Shown here in pieces: positions 7,100 to 14,214 of a stretch of DNA of 19,088 bases. The stretch comes from Acidimicrobiaceae bacterium UBA7830 (GTDB taxonomy: Bacteria; Actinomycetota; Acidimicrobiia; Acidimicrobiales; Ilumatobacteraceae): the NCBI GenBank assembly GCA_002501485.1, contig DLTS01000074.1, positions 1 through 19,088 on the forward strand. Reading direction: 5' to 3'. Position 1 is the first letter of the stretch; each line of letters starts with the position of its first letter. The position numbers and the translations under genes are program-made. The notes beneath the pieces are model-generated. The model saw only the letters and a list, made by a program, of their open reading frames with translations. It did no database searches and had not been told where the DNA came from.

Positions 7100-8017
7100 C
7101 TATGTTGCTGATATCGGGTAACCCTCGTATGACGCCTTGAAAACTCCTTGGTGAAGCAGCACATCTGCAACCGAGGCACCATCAACATCCACGATTGATG
7201 AACGCGTCCAATATGACTCGACTCGTCGACTCTGGCCCATGGCGACAACTTCGTGGGTCACCGAATACTCCACACCCACGAGCACTGGCTGGCGTCGGCG
7301 AACCTCGAGATCGACAAAGAGTCCTACCGAGGGGCCACGAACCGGTAGATGCGATCCGCCACGGTGTCCCATGACGCTCAACATCTCTGACGGCACGACG
7401 GGGAGTTGCCACGGGCTCGAGTCGTGGTCGGAATACCACTGGCATGGCTCGGTAATTGAGGTGAGTTTCTCCGCAAGTGAGAACGGATACAAGTCGCCGT
7501 TGTGCTCGTTCATGGTGAGTGTGGCGTTGTCGGGCCCCGTCGTCATTCCGAGTTCGAGGCGATCGATGATGAAGAGTTCCCCAGGATCTTTTTCTTGTGC
7601 AGCGCCGAGCCGCTCGGAAAGAACTGTATTGGCATCTTTCACGGTCAACGATGCCGCGAGTACGCGATCGCCATTTTCCTTCTCTGCCCATGCCTCGGCG
7701 GTGTGGTCGCCAACTCGACGGGCAAAGGCTTTTACCTTTTCTCCCTCGATCACCATGTTCTCAAAATGTGAACTCACACATCCGGTGACGAACCATTCAT
7801 CCCCAAACATTTCGTAGGCGAGAAGATCAAGTTGGCTGAAATGGGTCGGGCCTTCGATCGGAGCGCCCGGAAGTCCGAGACCTTCGGCCATCGAGTCATC
7901 GTGCACGCTCACGTGGCCGTCATAAGTTTGGTCGTGCAGCATCTGTCGAGGAGATCGCCACTCGCCCATCACGATGTCGTCTTCTCGCTGAGTAGATCCA
8001 GAGAACGGGTTTGCCAT
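7100..8017 (-). CDS. MaoC-like / double hot-dog fold protein
   Basis: A 305-aa protein that I place in the hot-dog superfamily by pattern only. Residues 51-62 (GAPIEGPTHFSQ) resemble the catalytic-helix region of MaoC-type hydratases. Residues 82-95 (SSHFENMVIEGEKV) match the usual sheet of the form F..PV..GE. A second, weaker copy seems to fill about 150-290, with VGLFVDLEVRRRQPVLVG as its sheet. Relatives act on acyl-CoA thioesters as hydratases or thioesterases in the cytoplasm, which fits the neighbours. The classical MaoC Asp/His pair is not obvious, so the activity is unassigned. ATG 8017 has no Shine-Dalgarno; GACACT lies 6 nt upstream. It diverges from the CaiC-like ligase across 117 bp and may work with it. 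Confidence 0.65.
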   Translation of the reverse strand: MANPFSGSTQREDDIVMGEWRSPRQMLHDQTYDGHVSVHDDSMAEGLGLPGAPIEGPTHFSQLDLLAYEMFGDEWFVTGCVSSHFENMVIEGEKVKAFARRVGDHTAEAWAEKENGDRVLAASLTVKDANTVLSERLGAAQEKDPGELFIIDRLELGMTTGPDNATLTMNEHNGDLYPFSLAEKLTSITEPCQWYSDHDSSPWQLPVVPSEMLSVMGHRGGSHLPVRGPSVGLFVDLEVRRRQPVLVGVEYSVTHEVVAMGQSRRVESYWTRSSIVDVDGASVADVLLHQGVFKASYEGYPISAT

Positions 8018-8023
8018 CTCGTA

Positions 8024-8029
8024 AGTGTC
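8024..8029 (-). promoter_or_regulatory. Candidate -10 of the hot-dog gene, leaderless arrangement
   Basis: GACACT on the minus strand (8029-8024) keeps A2 and T6 of the TANNNT pattern and ends 6 nt before the ATG. No Shine-Dalgarno is present. Confidence 0.3.
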
Positions 8030-8066
8030 GCAGAAGCGGTTCCTGAGTTCTGATTCCTAGCGATCC

Positions 8067-8084
8067 GCGGTACCGCTCTACGAT
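8067..8084 (+). promoter_or_regulatory. 10-bp palindrome and candidate -10 upstream of the CaiC-like ligase
   Basis: GCGGTACCGC (8067-8076) is a perfect 10-bp palindrome. Two bases after it comes TACGAT (8079-8084), a good TANNNT -10. A repressor bound at the palindrome would cover the -10/-35 spacer. The predicted leader is about 45 nt and carries a strong Shine-Dalgarno. No convincing -35 is seen. Operator function is inference. Confidence 0.3.
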
Positions 8085-8134
8085 TTTGAGCGTTAACGGT
8101 CACGGGTGAACATCTAACTGGGGGAATCATTGGC

Positions 8135-9727
8135 ATGAGCAATCTTCGGGATCGAATTGGTGCGGGAAAATGGGCGATGGTCGAAGGGCGTGATGTCCCT
8201 TCAGTGTTGGCGTCTCGTGTTGCAACGTATAGAGATAAGCCATTCATGGTGTGGGAACCCTTCGAGGGGTCGCCGGCAACTTATTCATACGCACAGTTCG
8301 GTGCAGCAGTCGAATCGCTAGCAGGGGCGTTGCATTCACGTGGGGTACAGATTGGTGACCGGGTCCTCGTTCATCTCGACAACTCGCCCGAGTTTGTCAT
8401 CTCTTGGTTTGCGTGTGCGCGTCTTGGGGCGGTCGCAGTGTCGACAAATACGCGCTCGGTTGCCCGTGACATGGAGTACTTCGCTGAACACGCCGGTGTG
8501 GTGGGGGCGATCACCTCACCAGGGTTTGCTGAACTTGTTCGTGATGCCGCTCCGATGATTCGGTTCTTGATCTTGTCATCTACCGATGCGGGAACGCCGA
8601 GCAGCGTGCCCGACGGAATCGAGTACGAGTCCTTTGACGATGTCATGGCGGAGGGTGCAACTGCACCAGAACGGCCAGTAGATCCACTCGCAGACCTCGG
8701 TATCCAATTCACTTCTGGCACGACATCTCGTCCGAAGGCAGTGTTGTGGACGCATGCCAACGTGATCTGGGGAATGCAAATGAACTGCGCTCATATGCGG
8801 CTGACTTCTGCAGACACCACTCAGGTCATTTTGCCGCTCTTCCACACGAACGCACAGTCGTATTCGATGCTGTCGACCCTATGGTCGGGCGGAACCATGG
8901 TTGTCCAGCCGCGGTTTTCGGCTTCTCGCTTCTGGGAAGTGGCACTTCGCAACAGCGTCACGTGGGTTTCAACGATCCCATTCTGTGTGAAGGCAATTCT
9001 CGCTGGTGAAATCCCTCAGGATCATCATTTCCGCTTCTGGGGCTGTGCAGTTCGTATGCCAGAGGTCGAAGAGCGCCTCGGGGTCACCACCTTTGGATGG
9101 TGGGGAATGACAGAAACGATCACTCAAGGCATTGTCGGTGATCCCGATGAGCCGTGCGCCCCGTACACCATCGGCCGGGCATCGCCGGCCTACGAGATTA
9201 ATGTCCGACGGCTTGACGGAACCCACATCGGTCCAGGTGAGAGCGGTGAACTTTTTATTCGGGGTATCCGCGGGGTGTCACTGTTTAAGGAATACGCCGG
9301 TAACCCCGAGGCGACAAGCGATTCTTTTGATGGTGATGGCTGGTTCGCAACAGGTGACTCGATCATCATGAATGATGCTGGCGATCTTATTTTTGGCGAC
9401 CGATTGAAGGATATGTTGAAGGTGGGCGCAGAGAACGTGGCTGCATCGGAAATCGAGTCGGTGATCATGGCAACCGGTCTCGTCAGCGAGTGCGCTGTTG
9501 TCGCACAGCCGCACTACATGCTTGACGAAGTTCCTGCGGTGTTTTTGATTCCGTCAGCGTCAGCGGGCAGCGATGTCGCAGACGAGATCATTGCCGCATG
9601 TCGACGCGATCTCGCTGATTTCAAAGTGCCCCGGACGGTTCGAGTGGTCGATGAACTTCCTCGCTCAACTCTTGAGAAGATCGCAAAGGCCGAACTTCGC
9701 AAACTGTTGGAGCCAATTACCGAGTAG
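8135..9727 (+). CDS. AMP-forming acyl-CoA ligase, CaiC-like subfamily
   Basis: A 530-aa ANL-superfamily ligase that makes an acyl-AMP and then an acyl-CoA. Motifs: P-loop TSGTTSRPK (193-201), WGMTET (323-328), ATGD (405-408), the hinge region GDRLKDMLKVG (421-431), and the catalytic Lys515 in LEKIAK. The Ser in SGTTSRPK, together with the FKEY and GAENV blocks, resembles carnitine/crotonobetaine-CoA ligase CaiC, as recalled from the E. coli protein. The A10 motif is altered: the usual SGK reads LEK. No other carnitine genes are present, so the substrate stays open. ATG 8135 has a strong GGGGGAA Shine-Dalgarno 8 nt upstream. It is a single gene, divergent from the hot-dog gene and convergent with the crotonase. 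Confidence 0.9.
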   Translation: MSNLRDRIGAGKWAMVEGRDVPSVLASRVATYRDKPFMVWEPFEGSPATYSYAQFGAAVESLAGALHSRGVQIGDRVLVHLDNSPEFVISWFACARLGAVAVSTNTRSVARDMEYFAEHAGVVGAITSPGFAELVRDAAPMIRFLILSSTDAGTPSSVPDGIEYESFDDVMAEGATAPERPVDPLADLGIQFTSGTTSRPKAVLWTHANVIWGMQMNCAHMRLTSADTTQVILPLFHTNAQSYSMLSTLWSGGTMVVQPRFSASRFWEVALRNSVTWVSTIPFCVKAILAGEIPQDHHFRFWGCAVRMPEVEERLGVTTFGWWGMTETITQGIVGDPDEPCAPYTIGRASPAYEINVRRLDGTHIGPGESGELFIRGIRGVSLFKEYAGNPEATSDSFDGDGWFATGDSIIMNDAGDLIFGDRLKDMLKVGAENVAASEIESVIMATGLVSECAVVAQPHYMLDEVPAVFLIPSASAGSDVADEIIAACRRDLADFKVPRTVRVVDELPRSTLEKIAKAELRKLLEPITE

Positions 9728-9802
9728 CAGCAAGTTCAGATTCGGCCCGTCACAGGAGTTGCGCGGCCATGGAACACCGACGTGCCCTTTTCTACCGAGC
9801 GG

Positions 9803-10579
9803 TCAGAATGCCCCGTGACGTCCCTCACCATTGGCGAACCGGGTTGCGCCATCGCGTGTCTCGCCTGATCGAATGACGTCAAGCCCGAGTTGCGTCTCGT
9901 TTTCGAGTGCCGCATCGAGCCCAAGATCCCATTGTGAATATGCTGATTTGCGATCAGACCTCATGCATCCTTGAGGAAAGCTAGCGAGTTGAAGGGCAAG
10001 CTTCCGAGCATCTGAGAGCGCCTCTCCGGGTTCAGAAAGCCGGTTTGATAGCCCCATCGTTTTGGCCTCTTCGCCGGACACGCCGCGGCCGGTCAGGATG
10101 AGATCCATCGCATTAGAGTGACCAATAAGGCGGGGTAAGCGGATCGTTCCTCCATCGACGAGCGGCACGCCCCACCGACGACAGAACACACCAAACACCG
10201 CATTGGTCGCAGCAACCCGAAGATCACAGAGCAGTGCCAACTCGAGGCCTCCCGCAACTGCGTAGCCCTCGACTGCAGCGATGAGCGGTTTCGAGGTCAT
10301 CATGCGTGTCGGTCCGAGCGGGCCCGGGAGCGACATGTCGTCGTGCACTCTTGGGCCTGATCCACCAGCAACCGATTTGAGGTCGGCTCCCGCGCAAAAC
10401 GTGTCATTGGCGCCGGTCAGGATGCCGACGTCGACATCATCATTGCCGTCGAGTTGCTGAAACGCCTCGTGAAGTGCCTCGGCGGTCGGACCATCGACAG
10501 CATTTCGTACCTCTGGCCGATCGATGGTGATCGTCAACACTCGATCGGCGATCTCGGTGTGAACTAATGGAGATGACAT
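9803..10579 (-). CDS. Enoyl-CoA hydratase/isomerase (crotonase) family protein
   Basis: A 258-aa crotonase of normal length. Both oxyanion-hole segments are present: FCAGADL (61-67) and GYAVAGGLELALLCD (105-119). Glu113 matches the first catalytic Glu of enoyl-CoA hydratase. At the second Glu position the sequence reads VFCRRWGVPLVDGG (130-143), with Cys133 where classical hydratases have Glu and Asp142 nearby, so the exact reaction (hydration, isomerisation or thioester hydrolysis) is uncertain. I chose the ATG at 10579; the frame is open to 10690, but that would overlap the preceding ligase by about 100 bp and add a non-homologous leader. It starts 10 bp after the ligase stop, so the two form an operon with the ligase first. 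It converges with the CaiC-like ligase over 75 bp in which I see no clear terminator. Confidence 0.9.
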   Translation of the reverse strand: MSSPLVHTEIADRVLTITIDRPEVRNAVDGPTAEALHEAFQQLDGNDDVDVGILTGANDTFCAGADLKSVAGGSGPRVHDDMSLPGPLGPTRMMTSKPLIAAVEGYAVAGGLELALLCDLRVAATNAVFGVFCRRWGVPLVDGGTIRLPRLIGHSNAMDLILTGRGVSGEEAKTMGLSNRLSEPGEALSDARKLALQLASFPQGCMRSDRKSAYSQWDLGLDAALENETQLGLDVIRSGETRDGATRFANGEGRHGAF

Positions 10580-10589
10580 TGCGGAAGCT

Positions 10590-12137
10590 TTAGCCCTGGT
10601 CTCGAAGCAAACGGCGAAGAATTTTGCCCGAAGCCGACTTTGGAATTTCGTCGATGAATTCAACGAGTCGAATGTGCTTATAGGAAGCAACGTGCTCGGC
10701 GACGAATGCCTGGAGGGCTTCCGCAGTCACCTCGCTGCCAAGCGAGCGAACAATAAACGCCTTAGGAAGTTCGCCCGCCGACTCATCAGGAATGCCAATC
10801 ACTGCTACATCGTTTACTTCGGGGTGCGTGATGAGGAGAGCTTCAAGTTCCGCAGGCGGAACCTGAAAGCCGTTGTACTTAATGAGTTCTTTCACTCGGT
10901 CGACGATCGTCATGTGGTGGTCCTCATCGATGATCGCAACGTCACCAGTATGGAGCCAACCGTCGTTATCAAGGGTGGCCGCCGTCTCTTCGGGGTTATT
11001 GAGGTAGCCCTTCATGACTTGTGGGCCACGGACCCACAATTCGCCGCGTTCACCGAACGGCTGATCTTCCCCAGTGTCAGGGTCAACGATGCGGCTTTCG
11101 GTATTTGAGACGGTGACACCGGACGACCCCGCTTTAAACATTCCCGGAGGTGTGGTGTGACTGACGGGGGATAGCTCCGTCATGCCGTAACCCTGCACGA
11201 CCTCGCACCGAATGCGCTTCTCAGCCTCCATTGCGATTTCAGCGCCGAGAGGAGCAGCACCAGAGAACACCTGCACGAGTGATGAGAGGTCATATGAATC
11301 AACGGCAGGATGTTTCGCCAACGCAAGAACGACCGGAGGCACTGCGAAGAATCGGGTGATGCGGTGTTCTTGAACAAGCGAGAGTGCCTGATCGAGGTCG
11401 AAACGTGGAAGCGTGACCACCGTGACGCCGTTTGCGAGCAATCCATTCATCAAAACCTGCATGCCGTAGATGTGGAAGAACGGAAGGAAGGCAAGCGCCA
11501 CCTCGCCATCAGGTTGGTAGACGATTGCATGGTCACACTGGCAGATATTCGCGACGAGATTGTGGTGGGTGAGCATGACGCCCTTTGGCAAACCAGTCGT
11601 GCCCGATGAGTACGGCAATACGACGACATCCTCGACAGGGTTCACTGGCGACTGTTGGATGGGGTCACCAAAGATGCTGTCGAGAGCGGTCGTTCCGGCT
11701 ACGCCATCGATCGTGATGACTTCGGAGATTTGGGTTCCGGCGATTGCCTCTTTCGCAACCTCAGCGAACATTCCAACGGTCACGAGCGCAGTTGCACCGG
11801 CATCGTGTAACTGGAATGCGACTTCGTCTGCGCCGTACGTGGGGTTCACCGTGGTAATGACTCCACCGGCAACCGCCACTGCGTGAAAGATGATTGCGTA
11901 TTCAGGCAGGTTGGGTGCCATCAGAGCAAGAGTGTCGCCAGGAGCGAAGCCGCGGGCGACTAAACCACCGGCGAGGCGGTGGATGGCATCACTGAGATCG
12001 GTGAACGAATAGATACGCCCTGAAACCCCGTCGATCAGTGCCGGGCGGTCAGGATGATCGCCTACTCGTCGAAGTACAAACTCAGTGACTGGCGCGACGG
12101 GGATGTCGACTGCGGGAAGGGGGCTCGTATACAACAT
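10590..12137 (-). CDS. AMP-forming acyl-CoA ligase, 4-coumarate-CoA-ligase-like
   Basis: A 515-aa ANL ligase with all core motifs: SSGTTGLPKG (177-186), GYGMTE (316-321), HTGD (396-399), the hinge DRVKELIKYNGFQVPP (413-428), and the catalytic Lys505 in SASGKILRR. The GYGMTELSP and YNGFQVPP blocks are characteristic of 4CL-like and related aryl/acyl-CoA ligases. The enzyme activates a carboxylate with ATP to give the CoA thioester, and the crotonase 10 bp downstream may act on the product. ATG 12137 is preceded by GGAGAG. A -10-like TAGAAT (12193-12188) would give a leader of about 45 nt containing the GC-rich hairpin at 12160-12178. The substrate (aromatic or fatty acid) cannot be decided from sequence alone. 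Confidence 0.92.
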   Translation of the reverse strand: MLYTSPLPAVDIPVAPVTEFVLRRVGDHPDRPALIDGVSGRIYSFTDLSDAIHRLAGGLVARGFAPGDTLALMAPNLPEYAIIFHAVAVAGGVITTVNPTYGADEVAFQLHDAGATALVTVGMFAEVAKEAIAGTQISEVITIDGVAGTTALDSIFGDPIQQSPVNPVEDVVVLPYSSGTTGLPKGVMLTHHNLVANICQCDHAIVYQPDGEVALAFLPFFHIYGMQVLMNGLLANGVTVVTLPRFDLDQALSLVQEHRITRFFAVPPVVLALAKHPAVDSYDLSSLVQVFSGAAPLGAEIAMEAEKRIRCEVVQGYGMTELSPVSHTTPPGMFKAGSSGVTVSNTESRIVDPDTGEDQPFGERGELWVRGPQVMKGYLNNPEETAATLDNDGWLHTGDVAIIDEDHHMTIVDRVKELIKYNGFQVPPAELEALLITHPEVNDVAVIGIPDESAGELPKAFIVRSLGSEVTAEALQAFVAEHVASYKHIRLVEFIDEIPKSASGKILRRLLRDQG

Positions 12138-12159
12138 GTTCTCTCCATTGACGCGGGAA

Positions 12160-12178
12160 CCCCCGAATTACCCGGGGG
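12160..12178. promoter_or_regulatory. GC-rich hairpin in the 5' leader of the 4CL-like ligase
   Basis: CCCCCG (12160-12165), a 7-nt loop AATTACC and CGGGGG (12173-12178) form a perfect, very stable 6-bp dyad. It lies 23 nt upstream of the ligase start codon and just above the Shine-Dalgarno. If the -10 at 12188-12193 is real, the hairpin falls at the very 5' end of the mRNA. There it could stabilise the transcript or act as a protein site; this is inference. Confidence 0.4.
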
Positions 12179-12187
12179 AGACTCCGC

Positions 12188-12193
12188 ATTCTA
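12188..12193 (-). promoter_or_regulatory. Candidate -10 (TAGAAT) of the 4CL-like ligase operon
   Basis: On the minus strand TAGAAT matches five of six positions of TATAAT. The plus strand offers an overlapping TACGCT (12192-12197) facing the other way, so the divergent promoters may share these bases. No clear -35 is seen on either strand. Confidence 0.4.
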
Positions 12194-12206
12194 CGCTGGG
12201 GGTCGC

Positions 12207-12223
12207 AGCCACACTCCGTGGCT
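12207..12223. promoter_or_regulatory. Inverted repeat upstream of the Dabb operon
   Basis: AGCCAC (12207-12212), loop ACTCC and GTGGCT (12218-12223) form a perfect 6-bp dyad, 21 nt before the Dabb start codon. It could be an operator or a leader hairpin. It resembles the GCCAC/GTGGC dyad at 7052-7064. Confidence 0.3.
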
Positions 12224-12244
12224 CTAACTAAAAGGGGGCTTGGG

Positions 12245-12541
12245 ATGATTCGCCACACAGTGATGTTCAGGTTTAAGGAGTCGGCATCATCCGAGGACAT
12301 CAGCGCATTTTCGAATGGCCTCTCGGAGATGGTGCCGAAGATTGACGTGATCGCAGATTACGAGCACGGTTCCGACCTGGGGGTCAACGAAGGTAACTTT
12401 GACTACGTCGTCACTGCTGATTTCGCCGACGCCGAGGCTTATCTCGCGTACCGAGATCACCCCGAACACAAAGATGTGATTTCCCGAACATCCCACGTCA
12501 TCGCAGACCGTGCGGCCGTCCAATTCGAGTGGGGTGCCTGA
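12245..12541 (+). CDS. Dabb (dimeric alpha/beta-barrel) domain protein
   Basis: A 98-aa protein matching the Dabb / stress-responsive A/B-barrel pattern: HTVMFRFK at 4-11, the helix with its conserved Leu, GSDLGVNEGNFDYVV (43-57), FADAEAYLAYRDHPEHKDV (about 61-79), and a C-terminal strand. Such proteins form small ferredoxin-like dimers that bind or act on hydrophobic ligands; a specific role cannot be assigned. I chose the ATG at 12245 because the motif starts right after it and AGGGGG lies about 7 nt upstream, rather than the open ATG at 12218. Its stop codon overlaps the start of the next gene (TGATG), so the two are translationally coupled. It is the first gene of a three-gene operon. Confidence 0.85.
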   Translation: MIRHTVMFRFKESASSEDISAFSNGLSEMVPKIDVIADYEHGSDLGVNEGNFDYVVTADFADAEAYLAYRDHPEHKDVISRTSHVIADRAAVQFEWGA

Positions 12542-13299
12542 TGGACCTCAACCTTTCTGGGCGGCGCGCACTTGTCACGGGTGCATCAACAGGTCTCGGA
12601 AAGAGCACTGCTCTCGCTTTTGCGCAGGAGGGTGCCGAGGTTGCAATTGCCTCTCGGTCAGAAGAGAAGCTTGCCGCTGCGAAATCAGAAATCATCTCGC
12701 TCGTGCCATCTGCTGTCGTTCACATCATTCCGACCGATGTCACTAGCAACGAGGCTGTTGCGTCGATGGCCGCGACCGCAGAAGATGTCATGGGAGGCGT
12801 TGACATCCTTATTGCGAATGCCGGTGGCCCTCCCCCCGGCAACTTTGCATCTACCAGTCTTGAAGCGTACGGCGAGGCATTGCAGTTGAACCTTGTGTCG
12901 ACTGTTGCGATGTGCTCAGCGCTTGTTCCGGCAATGCAGCAACGCAAGTGGGGTCGTGTCGTAGCGATCACATCGCTGTCAGTCCGAGAACCTATCGGCA
13001 CGCTCATTTTGTCGAACACCGCAAGAGCCGGAGTGACGGGATTCTTGAAGACGCTCGCCCGTGAAGTTGCGTCGGACGGTGTCACGGTCAACTCGTTGCA
13101 GCCGGGGCTGCATCGAACGCCCCGCTTGGAGGCATTGCATGAAAACCTCGCAGACACAGCCGCAGCAATTCCTGCAGGCATGATCGGTGACCCAGATGAC
13201 TTTGGTCGAGTTGCCGCATTCATCTGTTCAGATTCCGCCAAATTCATTACAGGCGCAGCAATCCCACTCGACGGTGGTGCTGCCCACGGCCTGCAGTAA
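12541..13299 (+). CDS. Atypical SDR-family protein lacking the catalytic Tyr and Lys
   Basis: A 252-aa SDR-fold protein. The cofactor site is intact: TGASTGLG (13-20), the likely NADP-type SR at 38-39, NAGG (93-96), Asn117 in QLNLVS, and a C-terminal LDGG. The active site is not. Ser145 is present, but 13 residues later, where YxxxK is expected, the sequence reads SNTAR (158-162), so Tyr is replaced by Ser and Lys by Arg. Related SDRs with an SNxxR-type site exist to my recollection and are usually listed as 3-oxoacyl-ACP reductases, but the normal proton-relay chemistry cannot apply. The start ATG overlaps the Dabb stop (TGATG), supporting 12541 over the open ATG at 12529. It is followed after 12 bp by the sulfurtransferase. 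Confidence 0.9.
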   Translation: MDLNLSGRRALVTGASTGLGKSTALAFAQEGAEVAIASRSEEKLAAAKSEIISLVPSAVVHIIPTDVTSNEAVASMAATAEDVMGGVDILIANAGGPPPGNFASTSLEAYGEALQLNLVSTVAMCSALVPAMQQRKWGRVVAITSLSVREPIGTLILSNTARAGVTGFLKTLAREVASDGVTVNSLQPGLHRTPRLEALHENLADTAAAIPAGMIGDPDDFGRVAAFICSDSAKFITGAAIPLDGGAAHGLQ

Positions 13300-13311
13300 G
13301 GAGCATGCGCC

Positions 13312-14214
13312 ATGTCGAACCCAAGTTACGCACACCCCGAATTCCTTGTCACTGTTGATGAACTCGATGTCCTGCTTGCGTCAGGTGGTGCCAGCGTGCT
13401 CGATGTCACTGCGCGCCTCACTGGCTCTCTCGACAACGTCGCTGAGGAGCGCTGCTTCAACGAGGGCCATATCCCTGGCTCAGTATTTTTCGATGTTCCT
13501 TCAGCAAAAGGGGCTTTATCCGACCAAGGGGAAGATCTTCCCTGGATGTGGCCGTCGCCTGAGCACGTCACTGAGCAACTTCGCCAGGTGGGGGTGAACG
13601 AGGGCGACAAGGTGGTCTTGGTTGCCTCAACACCCCGACCTGAAATTGATTCAGGAACGATGTGGTGCACGAGGGCGTGGTGGACGCTGCATCATATGGG
13701 GGTCGACGTTGCCATTTTGCATGGCGGCGTGGAGGGTTGGGCGGCCTCGGGTCGACCTCTTGAAACAGGGGCAGTGACCGCAGAACGCGGAAACATCTCC
13801 GTCAGCGTGAGAGGGCTCGAAGCTCGAGCAACGAAAGAAGATGTGTTGGCTGCAATTAACGGAGGAGGGGCATGTGTGATCGATGCGCTCCCCGCAGACA
13901 ACTTCAACGGAGTTGACGATGGTTATGGTCCTCGGCGAGGACACATCACGGGCGCAACAAATGTTCCGTTCCGGTCGCTCGTCGACGGCGAAACATCTGC
14001 GTTCTGGCCAGCAGATATTCTTGGAGAGCGTCTTGCAGCAATTGATCGTGAGCGTCCAATTATTTCGTATTGCGGTGGGGCGATAGCGGCGACGGTGGTT
14101 GCATTTGCTCTTGCCCTCACCGGGCAGGATGGGGTTCGGGTGTATGACGGCAGTTTGATGGAGTGGAGTCGCGATGACTCACTTCCGATGACCGATCCGT
14201 CATCGAACGCGTAA
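13312..14214 (+). CDS. Two-domain rhodanese-like sulfurtransferase
   Basis: A 300-aa protein with two tandem rhodanese domains (about 10-150 and 165-290), the length of thiosulfate / 3-mercaptopyruvate sulfurtransferases. The first domain carries the typical GHIPGSVFFD (52-61) and GGVEGW (138-143). The second has GHITGATNVPF (210-220) and the persulfide-forming Cys254 in YCGGAIAAT. The active-site loop CGGAIA differs from both CRKGVT (thiosulfate) and CGSGVT (mercaptopyruvate), so the donor cannot be inferred. It moves sulfane sulfur to a thiol or cyanide acceptor in the cytoplasm; no signal peptide is seen. AAGGAG lies 8 nt before the ATG and overlaps the SDR stop. Its last codons overlap the 3' end of the convergent J/PASTA gene by 15 bp. 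Confidence 0.92.
   Translation: MSNPSYAHPEFLVTVDELDVLLASGGASVLDVTARLTGSLDNVAEERCFNEGHIPGSVFFDVPSAKGALSDQGEDLPWMWPSPEHVTEQLRQVGVNEGDKVVLVASTPRPEIDSGTMWCTRAWWTLHHMGVDVAILHGGVEGWAASGRPLETGAVTAERGNISVSVRGLEARATKEDVLAAINGGGACVIDALPADNFNGVDDGYGPRRGHITGATNVPFRSLVDGETSAFWPADILGERLAAIDRERPIISYCGGAIAATVVAFALALTGQDGVRVYDGSLMEWSRDDSLPMTDPSSNA

Noticed and set aside
9728..9802. Terminator between the convergent CaiC-like ligase and crotonase
   Set aside because: I found only interrupted GGCC repeats and no stem with a U-tract; nothing supportable.
10580..10690. Longer crotonase start giving a 295-aa protein
   Set aside because: The added 37 residues overlap the ligase coding region and are not family-like; ATG 10579 gives a normal crotonase N-terminus.
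12720..13313. 197-codon minus-strand open frame opposite the atypical SDR
   Set aside because: It is antisense to a gene with clear SDR motifs; its composition is that of a mirror frame.
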